Of a stretch of 64,000 nucleotides of DNA, positions 37,867 to 49,425 are shown piece by piece. The notes below the pieces were generated by a model. It saw only the letters and a list, made by a program, of their open reading frames with translations, searched no databases and had not been told where the DNA came from. The translations under genes and the position numbers were made by a program. This DNA comes from Polytrichum commune (lineage: Eukaryota > Streptophyta > Polytrichopsida > Polytrichales > Polytrichaceae), in contig OX485804.1 in assembly GCA_950295325.1 (NCBI GenBank), positions 46,874,001-46,938,000 on the forward strand. The letters are read 5' to 3'. Every line of letters begins with the position of its first letter. The stretch's first letter is position 1.

Positions 37867-39295
37867 ATGGAAATTGCATGTTGTGTGCAAAAATGTATAA
37901 ATTTGATGGAGGCAACTCATGATGCACAGCAGATCACACGTGCTTTCCGCACATATTGCCACGACATTACGCAAGTGGTTTGTCGCATGTGGCCCACAGT
38001 GCTGGACGCAGAGAGACGCAACCCTAATTTGTGCAAACTTCCAGGTGCACAGTACGTATAAATACGGTTTTGCTCAACCTAATGATTTCCTCGTTCTCCG
38101 CATTGAGTAGATATTGGACATCAAATAGCACATGTGAATGCATTATTCTTTCTGCCTGTTCAGACTAAGAGCCACCATTACTGCTCTAACTTAGATCTAA
38201 GTTGAATCGTTCCAACAACATCACAAATATCACCAACACTGATTTCACATGGGACTCATTCACATCAAACTATAACAACATTGAATCAATGCCTACCAAC
38301 CCCCGACCAACCATAGGGTTGCAATTTTGATCTTGTGATGTTTCTATGTTTTGTGGTTGGATACCCTAAAAGACTGAAATAGGGGTTGAATCAATAATGA
38401 TACATTAACGAGTCACTTGCATTTTGAGATCATGGGAATTTTTCCAACTCTTTCCAAGAGAACTTCAATCAACCCAATAGCTGAAGATTTGAGTTTGACC
38501 TTTAAATGCGTTGGGTATTTATCAACAAGAACTATGTGAAGCAGTTCATCTGGGATTGATAAATGGATCATCTCATTAATCACCCAGTGAACTGCAACTA
38601 ATTGTTCAACGCCACATGAGAGTGCGCATGGGTGAACTCATTCATTATATTGTTGAGATGTCACCCATAACTGTGGGTCTGTGCTCGGTTGAATGCTGGG
38701 AGGGGTAGAGAGAAATTTGAAGCTTTGAATGCAGAGTTGGAGACGGCACTGGCGATCGTGCGTAGGTGTGGCAAAATGACACAGATTGATAAGTTGCTTG
38801 ACCACGGTGAAACAAAGAAGCTGCTCGTCCAACTTCGCGAAAATATTTTCAAAAATTCACGAGAGGTAGGGTATTGTGTATCTTTTGTGTGAGATCATGC
38901 TCATCAACAGGAGTGTCAGAAGTATCTGTAGGTCGCCTATGCAATCTAACCTCTAGCAAAAATACAAATAGGGCAAACAATGAGAACCATCGGACAAAAC
39001 TTTATTTGCCAATTCATTTGTCATGACTTACTGATCTTTGCTGTCACTTCAACATACTCAGAAAATGAGTGGTCCTCTAAAACATCAAGTTGAGGGGTTA
39101 TTGTTTAGAATGTTTTATTTTTTATTAAAACTTGAGAATGGCATCATGAAATGTTTACTGGGGCAGGTTTATTTTTTTATAATGCGGATGTGTCCACCAA
39201 AGACAAGCAAATCACCTCCGACAGTATCGTCATCAAGACCCATATCTCCCAGCTCGGATGGTGCAGAATCATCTCAAGTCCCAGACCATCTCTAA
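37867..39295 (+). CDS. Possible small helical-bundle (RPW8/HeLo-like) protein
   Basis: Three exons join in phase: 37867-38051 (ATG to a GTACGT donor), 38703-38865 and 39062-39295, giving about 193 residues. The first exon is helix-like (CINLMEATHDAQQITRAF). The second has EALNAELETALAIVRRCGKM followed by KKLLVQLRENIF. The spacing of Leu, Cys and basic residues recalls the N-terminal four-helix domains of RPW8-NLRs, plant MLKLs or U-box proteins. I rest that on pattern only. The third exon is hydrophobic, then Ser/Pro-rich, and could contain another intron. No kinase, NB-ARC or LRR follows before a TAA, so this is either a truncated gene or a stand-alone domain. A frame-free origin from the flanking repeats is not excluded. 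Confidence 0.4.
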
Positions 39296-39299
39296 GGTA

Positions 39300-39690
39300 A
39301 GTGGGCCTAAAGCAGGCACTTTTCGCTCTGCACCCACTTTTCCTATGCTATTACACTCACAATTGGTGCAAGATAATTAGCAAATCAAATTTGAGACTGT
39401 AGCCATTTCCCTCAGGAATTTTGGAGCTCATATTATTATAAGAGTGAAGATTCTCTTGTAAAATGATAATATAGGTCAACCCCTCCCCCCCCCAAAAAAT
39501 AAAATAAAATAATAATGTTGAATATTAAGCTTAGAATGGTGAATAAATTCTGAGCATATATTGCAAACTTTTTAATAAAAATTAAGTGTTTTTGGTGTTC
39601 ATTCTTACATCCACACCTGACCACACACCACCCAAATATAGGTATCCCATGAAGATAACTAACTGAATTAGGCTCACTTATCTTAAGTCA
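39300..39690 (+). repeat. Dispersed repeat family B copy
   Basis: It begins GCACTTTTCGCTCTGCACCC and runs through AATTGGTGCAAGATAATTAG and TTTTGGAGCTCATAT to CCAAATATAGGTATCCCA. A C-run/A-run microsatellite interrupts it near 39482-39515. Confidence 0.75.
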
Positions 39691-40685
39691 AACATACACT
39701 TTGGAAAACAAGAGAACATTACTACCATTTGTTCAGTTCAGTACTTCTCTCTGTAAGTGCAAGTTATGCCAGCTGAAATAAGTGAAAGCAGCAACAATGT
39801 TAACTCCAGAGGCAGACATCCATTGTCTCCAAAATAGCACTAAAGTCTGCAGAGACGGGCTTTGAGATGAACCTGTAAATATCTCAGAACAAAACGCATA
39901 AAAAGGACAAGATAAAGCTCATTTTATTGGGTTGAAGTTGAGGTACAGTTCAACAAATAATCCTTCCTTGGGTTGCAAGATAGTAATCTGGGAACAATGT
40001 ACCCTCCTACAAATCAACAGATCATGTCCTGACTTGATCATAATTTCCAAATGGGGTTTACAATGATCAGATCATGCAACAACATTGTTGCTGTTGTGTA
40101 GTTGAAACTTCAGCAATCATCGATGCAAGAGACGACAGAAAACCGATCTTCTCCACAAATTATGCTCCAATGAGCAATCAATTGATTAATGGACTTGACA
40201 AAAACTCTGGCACCAAGACTCCAAAAGTATTGGATGATGACTGGCTGATAAGTTGGTGAGCAAGACCAAACAAAGGAGTAAAATGATATGCATGAGTCAC
40301 TTCCAATTCCAAATTCAAAGTAAACACACTGCAGAGTCCCATTCTCAAAAGTACATCATTACAATTCACTTAATCTTGTACCAAGTAGACCAGAAGCATT
40401 GACTGGAATCCTCCTCAAAAGAGAAACACTGATACCTGAACCCATTGAATTCATGCACAGGCTATAGTAAAATTGTACTTAACTGTGAGACCGAATGTTT
40501 CTGCTATTTCACAATATGTAACTGAAAATAATGTACACCCAAAACATGAAACTTTAAAAAGAAAAGACAAGACAAACAATTGTTGATCTTTGCCCTTGAG
40601 GAGTAGCATACTTGGAAATGCTTCCCTCCAATTTCAGCTCCCTAGGCTGCTCATGAAGTGGGAAAAAAAACACAAAAAACCCTTC
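39691..40685. other. Spacer, no gene seen
   Basis: Probable 3' UTR of the minus-strand gene at its right end. Otherwise only short frames without recognisable content. Confidence 0.4.
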
Positions 40686-43600
40686 CTATTGAGTTTCCAT
40701 GTCATTGTCTTTGGGCTCAGATGGGAAGATGAATTCTTCCCTTTGTCGCCACTGTGACTTGAGCTCATTGATTGCCTTAGTTGCAGCTTCTGCCACTGCA
40801 GGGTTGCTGTCCATTGATAATCTCTGTAATCATAAAAGCACCCATAGATAATAGAATTAGCAAGTCACTGTAAGACCATTACGCTCTTCAATGTTATCCA
40901 GTTATCCAGTTACATAATGGATTTTCAAAAATTTAAATTTGAAGCCCACAGACTATTAATTTTAAAAGCTGTCCCAGGGTAGAAAATCTCTGAGAAACAA
41001 ATGACCTTCATAGGCACCAAATTGATTGTACATGAGTATAATTTTGTACCTGAAGTGCACCCATGCCTGCATTTCCAAGTGTCCATAATGATGGTGCATC
41101 CGCTAATGCATCCGCCAATGCACGCCTGAAGACCATTGTATCCAGTTAGTTTCGCAACAAGAAAACAGAAAACCCAACATCATTGTGTGGCTTCCAATCA
41201 AGCTTTCAGCTAATTAGCTCAATGCCAAATGGCAGCTTTTGATAGAACCGATTCTGGCCAGTAGTTTCTGTAGAGACTGCTTATTCTTGGTCAATCTGGC
41301 TCTTTCTGTGTCAGTTCAAGGTTTTCATTGAAGTGGGCAGATTGACTGCGAAATGGATATTTGCGACTTAAGGAAATTTTAAACTCTTTACTACATCACT
41401 CACCGAGTAGCTACATCAGGGGAGCTTGCACTTTCAGATACTAACAAAGCACCACCTCCACCATCCACCTCTTCCATATCCAATAACGCGGCAACAATGA
41501 ACTCGAGCTGTACTCATCCAAAAGTAGAGACAAGTATAAGTGTTATAAAGATTAGAAAAAAATAGAAGAGTGTGCGCTATTACTTCTCGAATACCCAAAC
41601 TCAGTGTAGTATACTTTAATTATGGGAGTTGCAACAAACTTAAGGTGGGATGTGAGACTAAGAAGTCCAAGAAAAGAGATGGTGTGGACAAATCACTTTC
41701 ACTGGCTAGAGAATCAAGAATACGCCACCCTATTGAAACTGCAGAATTTGTAACAATGATTTGTAGCTCAATGAGAGAATTGAGAATCTGAGGCTTCCGT
41801 AGAATGGACATTATGAAGAAAACATTTGCATACCTCATCAGGATCAGAACATTCCATTCCTTCCGCCTCTACCAAAGCTGATGCCATTTTCCAGTATGTG
41901 TCCTGCAGAGAAGCCCACAATTTCATGATTTTCAGATGAACAATGCTAGTGCAGTATGCCATGATTTTAATTTTAGTCTTTGCCCCAACAAAGTGAGATT
42001 TCCAACCTGCACACATTTTCCAGCTCAAACATCACATAATTACAGCTAATGTAAAAACTGAAATGAATCACCACTCTCTTCAAAAATCATCAAACTCATG
42101 AGTGCAACAGTCATTGAAATGAACTCCAGAAGGTCTTTTCTATCTAGGGATAAAGGGCATTCACAAATTTTACCTTCAAAAACTTGAGGATGCAAAGAAT
42201 TAAGCAGTCAGGTAAAATATAGAATGAACTTTGTACAGGGTCAACAATTCTCAGGGTTTCCCCCTTCTAAGTATTTCCATCGCCATTACAAGCAGGCGAT
42301 TTATTACTTGATGTTAACTTCGACATACAAAGGACATGTTCATTAATAATTTAGGCCTCTCAGCCTAAGAAAAGTTGAATCTAATAACCACCAAGTTATG
42401 AGATGCCCCACCTCTATTGCTGCCAATCTCTCTAGCGTTGGATTGCTGGATTGCAAATAATTATTGAAGCTTTGCTTGTCACGTCCAGTTCCCACCTCCA
42501 AACTTCCCCTCTCCATCTCCTGCTGTGGAAGCTTATTTGCCCTACAAACAGGAATTTTGAGCATTACTAAAACTTCAAAAATTAACAATCCTGAGTTGAG
42601 CAAATCTAACATCCATTTAAACTTAATTATTTCAGTGTGGACACTAATTTAATCAAGGTGCCAAAGATCAGATACAGGATATGTACGATTGATATTTGCA
42701 AGGAGTGACAAATTCTGTCCAGTACTACTATCAAATCAACTAGACACAGCAACATTCCCACTTTCATGTACTGTTGATATACTGATTTAGAGTGCAACTC
42801 TGATGAATACAATTCTTCAATTTATGCTTTCTTGCATATGCAACAGGCCATACAATTAATGAAGTTTAGGATGAGAGGAAATTATGAATCACATATTCGA
42901 GGGACACCTTATGCGCAGAGTGCTGACTAGTGCACTGTGGACATTCTTGACCACCTGCACAAACAGAAAAATAAGCTCAAGTGAGAAATTTGAAGAAATT
43001 TGGAGGTGAGAAACTTGGCGTACACATGTAGGTTATTTGTAATTTCACTTTGACTATCAATCAAAAGCTCTATCCATTTCCCATGATGAACTGTAAGCAA
43101 CAGCTTTTGAGAAGATTCAAACCTGTAAAGCAGAGTAAAGATCTTCCATAGCTCGTCTCCGAGCACGAAGATCTGCCAATCGTAGATCAGCCTGATGAGA
43201 GGGACATACAAATATCAGATCACAGCTAAGGCTGCAACAAGTCACCAAAATAATTTATTTCAGCTGTTCAAAGACGAAACTCTGGAACGTGGCATGCCAA
43301 AAACTTAGTCAACTTCAAAAACATAGGAACAAAGTTTAGTCCAAAAGTGGACAGTGAAGGAACACACGCACATCCAATGCACCATCACTCCAATGCTCTT
43401 CAGCAGCAGTACTGAGTTCAATGAATGCAGTCTCTCTTAAACCCTGTGTCATAATGTGTACAATGTCAGGCTTGGAAACCTAATAATAGCTTTGAGTGCA
43501 TCCTCTAACATTGTGATAGTTGCTTTGGGCTTCAATGAACAGCTTGACACATAAAAACGACAGAACAATTGCAAGTTTGGCAATTGCAAAGAGAAAAAGA

Positions 43601-45532
43601 ATGGCATATCTTTCTATGGATTTAGAATATATGTTATGTTTTCAGCACAGCTAGTGGAACAAGAAGACTACCAACGCAATGTGGCGCAATCGTGTCATCT
43701 TCTTGCGGGCTCGATTGTCTAGCTTTTCCACATCTTCTCTGGCACGGGCTGCAATACCTCCATTGAGCAGTCAGTATTGTGGCAAAGGGTATTTTGATAA
43801 CGATGAACACGACCACAAGCCTGTCTGTTGGAATTGTGGTTTTGATCCAATTGTCTTAAACAAGCTAACTCCTTAGATAAAAAATGGTATTTTATTGCGT
43901 GTAAATGCAAAACACTTATCAGTCTCAATGTTCGATACAAGCAACCAGAGAGGATCCAGATGCAGATGGGAACACCAAAAGGAACAACTGTGCTAATTTA
44001 AATAAAAAATACTACTGTCATATTAAAGACTCGATCATCCAGAATTGAGTTTGAACAAGCAGATGAACATACCATCAAGTTTCAAGAAGCCTGTGCCTAA
44101 CAGTGCCACACCTTCACGAGCTCGGATGTCCAGCTGTGATATTCCCCTGCCCATAAGGATTTCCCACATTAGATGAAAGATACAAAACCCAAAAACATGA
44201 TTGCCACACAAATCCACTCCTTTGAATATCAATGCAAAAGCGATTGGCAATTCACAGCTGCCACATCAGCCAGTCTACTCATCCACTCCACTTTTGTCCT
44301 GCTTGCCTCGGGTTAACTCTAAACAAGTCACACACATGTAACAGTCATCCAGGTGCTCACAACTAGATGTCATATTAAATGTCTGTTGAAATTGCCTTCC
44401 CAGTTTACCCAAAACTCCACAACCATAAACAACCACTCTTGGAAGTTATCAGCCTAACAACAACTTAATGATGTTGACTGCCACAATTCAACCTTAAAGT
44501 GGCTGCTCACCCTTCGAAGTCGTATTCCATACGACTTGTTGCACACCTTGTGATATTCAATATGACCTAGGATATGACCGCATTAGCTCTACCAAGCAAC
44601 TAATTTCATGAAGGATTGTAACAATATTTGAAAGTTTCTCATATGGTCTATTTGGGTGAATGAGGAGCGCCCAACAGAATACACAACATGTGTAGCTCAA
44701 CATGGGAGTGGTAGAGAGTGTAATCCAAGCAACAAAAGCATTTTCTATATGGGGCCTACATGGCTAACATATGGACAGAAAAATCTTGTGTTTAGAAATT
44801 CATAGCAAATCCCCACAAACTCCGAAAGAATTCCCATAAGAAGGCTTCAACCTCAGAAAAGTGTCCAGTTAAGACACATCTACCTTAGGCCAGGCCAGCT
44901 ACAAGAATGTTTAGAAAATCACTTAAAGAATGTACACAACTACTGGGAGAATTCCACTTTAGGTCACAGGAATCGAGTCAGCGTTTTACAACAAAACAAT
45001 TTATGGCATGATCAGGGCGAGTAGTAGATGCAACACATCAAATTCCTTCCCTAGGGAACCCCATACGACTCATATCCAAGCATTCAAGAGGATACATCAT
45101 TCATACTATAGAAGCATGGAAACCTTTGATGCACATGAATGTCAATGTATGTTGCAGAATTTGAAGTTGCAACATTAGGGACAAAACTTACTGGGAAAGC
45201 AGCACAATATCGTTTCGTGCCCTCTCATCCAAATTTTGAGCAGCCGCACACATTAGCATCGCATCATTGAAGGCACATCGAGCAGCTTCAGCCGGTCCGC
45301 CACACTCCTTCGCTGACGGAGTGTCCAACATCACACATCGCTTCCCACTTAACCTACATCTCTTCTCTTCGACTCGCACCTCATTCTTCACTTCACATCG
45401 ACACATCCCTACTGCTCCAACTCCACATGACGACATCATCATCCCATTCTCACATCCCGTGCCATAACCTCTTCCTCCTACCATGATGCACCTATGTCGC
45501 AGGCCCAGCCCCAAGGAGGACGACAACGACAT
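40686..45532 (-). CDS. Conserved plant protein, probably plastid-targeted, function unknown
   Basis: Eleven minus-strand exons join in phase to 398 residues: 45532-45192, 44146-44073, 43748-43672, 43443-43372, 43191-43123, 42954-42908, 42541-42412, 41902-41834, 41507-41404, 41125-41050 and 40823-40686. The first ~70 residues are Ser/Gly/Cys-rich with few acids (MSLSSSLGLGLRHRC), consistent with a transit peptide. Next come charged helical repeats (QLDIRAREGVALLGTGFLKL, RAREDVEKLDNRARKK, AAEEHWSDGALD, ADLRLADLRARRRAMEDLY), then YWKMASALVEAEG, and a C-terminal SSPDVATRRALADALADAPS / LWTLGNAGMGALQRL / NPAVAEAATKAINELKSQW region resembling HEAT/ARM helices. I recall homologues in land plants but no established function. 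Upstream DNA carries a tandem duplication. Confidence 0.86.
44470..44890 (-). repeat. Repeat family C, inverted copy in an intron
   Basis: This is the complement of 33657-34100. It ends AAAGTGTCCAGTTAAGACAC followed by ATCTACC, and contains TCCCATAAGAAGGCTTCAAC. It lies in intron 1 of the 40686-45532 gene. Confidence 0.65.
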
Positions 45533-45598
45533 TCTCAAAAACACCAAAACCACAAAAATGTTCCTCAAATGGCCACACTAAATCAAATCCCCCCTTAT

Positions 45599-46087
45599 GC
45601 GAGATGTATACCTACTTATGTGCAATAGAATCTCTTCTCTGCAAGGAGAGATGGCTTTGTCAATTTGGGCGCCAAACCCAATTCTTGAATTATCTTATCC
45701 CACTTACACTCAACCTCTTCTACCCCTTCACAAGCCCCCTGTTTTCCTACAATTCATCAACAAGGATGGTTTAAGGGGTTGGGGCATTGTGGACAACAAC
45801 AACAACAAGACGCAAAAAAACAGAGGAGCAGCTCCTCGGCAGCCTTGGAGACCTCAGATGACCGCCCGCTCAAATCCCTCCTGCTGCGAGGGATATACCC
45901 ACTTATGTGGATGAAAAATCGGGCGCCAATTTGTTTCGTCAATTTGGGCGCCTAACTCCAACTTCTTGGATTTTCTTATCCCACTTACACTCAACGTCTT
46001 CTACCCCTTTCTGTTCTCACCTGCCTCCTGTTTTCCTGTAGTTCCTCATCAACGTGGATGGGGTCAGGAGATGGAGCATTGTGACGA
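45599..46087. repeat. 287-bp-period direct duplication upstream of a gene start
   Basis: Copies 45599-45794 and 45886-46087 share GCGAG..ATATACC(C/T)ACTTATGTG, TCAATTTGGGCGCC, TTATCCCACTTACACTCAAC and CTGTTTTCCT. The first copy starts 67 bp upstream of the ATG of the minus-strand gene ending at 45532, so both lie in its promoter/leader. Confidence 0.85.
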
Positions 46088-46439
46088 ATATGTATGTAGA
46101 TAACCTCAATTTCTTCCTCCGCCCAAAATTCCAGGTACCTACCGCCCACTTTGATCTTGTTCTATCCTACACTTAATGTCTGAGAGCAGCCACCATATAT
46201 GTATGTCAGATTTGTAAGCTAACCTACATGCGTAAGTGATCCTTCTTCTTGTCGCCACTCATGACCACCCGACACAAGATTTTGACACTCGTTCCTTTCT
46301 CTTCGGTGTGACCGGCTTCAGCGATGATTGCGAGAATAGAAAGAGTGAGTCCAATTGATGAATTCAGCCAGGACAAGTGCCTGGGGGCTTGAGTGAACTT
46401 CCAACAATGCTGCTGGCTATGTCACATGGAATCTGCGTA

Positions 46440-46605
46440 AGGGAGGGAGGGAGGGAGAGATTCATCGGCTGCCAGAACAGAATTGAAAGGTGAGGACTCT
46501 AGCTGGGCCCCAGTCCCAGGTGAGCCACAGACAACTTCAATTTCTAAAGGAAATTTAAGCATAGGTAGAAACAACCTTTCTTTCTTTCTTTCTTTCTTTC
46601 TTCTA
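46440..46605. repeat. (GGGA)n and (CTTT)n microsatellites
   Basis: A short GGGA run lies near 46442-46460 and about seven CTTT units near 46576-46602. Confidence 0.85.
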
Positions 46606-46959
46606 AGTGTGTGTTAACTCGAGGGTCCAAGACCAAAGAAACTCTAAATTGAGCAACCTTGTTGTTTTAGAGCACTTTTTTGGACTCAAGGTGTTTACAC
46701 TAGGGTTCGAGTCCAAGGTATATAGTATAGGTCCGGCTCAATCCTTTGCACATGTACGTATGACACATCACTTTAACATGATCCTTACCAAGACGGTGGG
46801 GAACGGTGGGGAAACATTCTCACAACCACTATCACCACCACGTTGATGTGGCCCTCTAGTGCGGCACTCCCACATCCATGATCAATCTTAGTTGTTTGAT
46901 CGGATCATGAATCATCTTATCCTCTTCAGTCATGAACGTTGTCATCTCCAATTTCAAAA

Positions 46960-47200
46960 TCAGAGTTGAGATTGAAAAGTCATAAGAATTCAATAGGGCG
47001 CTTCTGTTCTTTTTAAGTGATCACATAAGCCCTCTTAAATATGTTAACAATTGGCTCTAGAATAATGTATGTATTCTATATACATAGTTCAATCTCATAG
47101 TAACATATGTCTTTTTAGTGTCCATTCTAAGCTACAAGCCTTGCCATATAGGTATATGAAATAAGAAGGGTGACTACATAAAGTCCACATTCCTAAAGTC
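46960..47200 (+). repeat. Dispersed repeat family B copy
   Basis: It has AAGTGATCACATAAGCCCTC, AGTAACATATGTCTTTTTAG and TGTCCATTCTAAG. Inverted partial copies follow near 47340-47410 and 47580-47680 (for example CCTATATTTGATTGGTGTG). Confidence 0.65.
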
Positions 47201-47699
47201 TAAGTTCCTCTCTAAAAATGTGACAAAACAATCTTCTACTAATTACAGGTTTGGTGAACAAATTGTGAATGTTTTTCATTCATTTTGTAAACTCTAGGTT
47301 TCCCGTTGCAATTACCTAATCTAATGGTTACCAAGGTGTGTGCCCACGCTTCTTAATCACACCTATATTTGAAGGTAACATGTAAAGGCTTGTAGGTAAG
47401 TACCATACACTAGAAAGACATATGTGACAATGAGATGATACTATGTGCACAAAATACAGTAACCATCCTAAGTTCATCTATAAAACACAATTTGTGAAGG
47501 CCTATGTGGTCGTTTAAAGAGGTATTGAATAATCACATTAGGCTCTCAGAGGTACTAAGGTACGCAAGTGTTATTTGGCTACTTTCCTTAATTAAACCTA
47601 TATTTGATTGGTGTGTGGTTAGGTGAGGATCAAAGAACAAACGATATAAAGTTTAAACACCATACACACTTGTTTCAAATAGATTGGACTACATCTTCA

Positions 47700-48199
47700 A
47701 AATTTTCTCAACTATTTCACAACATGATTGAAAGGACTCATGTGTTTAGTGAAGGAACCAACAAACATGCACTTCCAATAATCATAACTAAACCAAAATA
47801 GATATGATTTTTTGTTGATGCTTCATCATGGATTTGCTAATGCAACACATGTTTCGGTAACTAACTCTAATTGGTAGGCGCTGGAAAACATGAAAAAGGA
47901 TCTAAATAACACCCACATACCTTACATCTGCTCTAATTCTTGAATTCGGATCACAATCTTCTGTGATCTTGTACTTGCTAATCAGAGGAGAAAATTCCTG
48001 AACCAATCCAACAATCGTAAGTGTTTGTGCAGTTTGCAGTGCCGACAGTACAGCCACATGGATTGCTCCGCCTTAAAGTGCCATTCCGTGGGTCATACGA
48101 ACTACACAAATAAAATAGGTAAAAGATTACAACCATCATTTGTCTGGCAGTAAAGCACACGTGGTTCACTGAACCTCATATGGTTCCAATGAGAGTACC
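47700..48199. other. Intergenic, nothing recognised
   Basis: Only short frames, and no repeat family was assigned. Confidence 0.4.
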
Positions 48200-48724
48200 T
48201 TACCCTAGCAGAGAGACAAAGTAAGTTACCATGTGGACTGAGAATGACCATTGATTGATCAACGTTAGATGGCCCACAATCTCGAAGAATATGCATGCCT
48301 GAACCTTTTTGCCTTCCTTTTCCGTCACGGTAAGTAACCCTAGAATGGGCCCACATAATAAGAGTGGTAAGCTTCGCTTGGCCTTTAGGCTGGCTGCTCT
48401 GTTGTGTCTGCCCTTGCTTGAAGATAGATTGTGATTTATGATCAAACCTTTTGCATGGAAACTTGGCCTGACGGCAACCACTCTATCTTGCTCCTTTATC
48501 CAACCTTCTTCACAAGCTGACAGGCTTATATTTTTGGCCCGAATTTCGAGCGAAAGTCCATACCTATTCACCAACTTGTAGTTTAGTTTCATAGCCTCCA
48601 GGCAGAAAGGGATTTGGGCGAACCAACCCATACACTCGTTCCTTGTTGTTGGATGCCTAAACTCTTGCCTCCAAGCAACCAGTGTACAGGTTGGTTCGCC
48701 CCAGCTGGCAGAAAGGGTAGTCAT
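48200..48724 (-). CDS. Uncharacterised 174-codon open frame, doubtful
   Basis: An ATG at 48724-48722 opens a 174-residue frame beginning MTTLSASWGEP, the longest single-exon frame outside the gene models. It is Leu- and Lys-rich with a mid-region LEAMKLNYKLVNRYGLSLEI. I recognise no domain and it has no neighbour to support it. It may be chance, a retroelement fragment, or an exon of an unrecognised gene. Confidence 0.2.
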   Translation of the reverse strand: MTTLSASWGEPTCTLVAWRQEFRHPTTRNECMGWFAQIPFCLEAMKLNYKLVNRYGLSLEIRAKNISLSACEEGWIKEQDRVVAVRPSFHAKGLIINHNLSSSKGRHNRAASLKAKRSLPLLLCGPILGLLTVTEKEGKKVQACIFFEIVGHLTLINQWSFSVHMVTYFVSLLG

Positions 48725-48789
48725 TGGGAACTCTAAACAAAAAAGAGGTGTAATTGTCACAGTGGATATCAAGACTGGGATCCTCCCAT

Positions 48790-49425
48790 ACCTCGGTTAC
48801 GTAAGGTAGACGTGCCCAATTCAATTGCTTATTTTAATTGGACACTTATATTTGAGTAGAATGTGGTTCATGTATATTAAGAACAACGTTTTCTCTATGG
48901 AAAACATCGTTTGAGAACGTTCTTCGTTCTAGAATGTTTTAAAGGGTTGTTTCTATTCACACGTGGATTTTAGGGTTCATGAAGATTGTCCAAGGACGGG
49001 GTCTCAAAACAAGTCAGAATGTCCACGTTTTATTTTATTTTTTAACGGTTGTTGGCATTTTAGAACGTCTTAAAACACTTTTTGTCCTAGAACATTCCCG
49101 TTCTTAGTACCCATGTGCAGTTAGGTGTGGTTCCATGAACGGAGACCGAAACACACATGTGTTTAAAAGAGCTTGGACTATGCGTTCAAATTATGATAAG
49201 GCTTAATAGTCAAAATTACTAGGGGGAACTTAATAACCACTTAATTAACACTTGATGAGCTCAAGAATCTTCACTTTGATTTTTTTTAAGTAAGATATGG
49301 AAATTGTGAAGAAAACAACTTTTGCCTTAATTTGATTTGCTAACCATTTCGTACTAATTGCGTATTTCATATCCTAGGAGAAGTGAGCTAGTTGGGAAAA
49401 GTAACCATTTAAGGCCCATGTACCT
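48790..49425 (-). repeat. Family B copy, inverted, carrying a nested insertion
   Basis: From left to right it reads as the complement of the 53020-53375 copy: TATTTGAGTAGAATGTGGTT ... TTAGGTGTGGTT ... ACACATGTGTTTAAAAGAG ... CTAACCATTTCGTACTAATT ... ATCCTAGGAGAAGTGAG. About 250 bp (48873-49120) with inverted ends (TTAAGAAC ... GTTCTTAG) and several AGAACGTT-like motifs splits the copy. Confidence 0.7.

Noticed and set aside
38701-38865. Reading the helical-bundle exon as part of a U-box/ARM protein
   Set aside because: No U-box or ARM sequence follows within the window; kept only as an alternative.
43679-43876. Plus-strand frame beginning MWRNRVIFLRARLSS that looks like a mitochondrial presequence
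   Set aside because: It is the antisense shadow of exon 3 of the minus-strand gene, whose conserved protein spans both sides.
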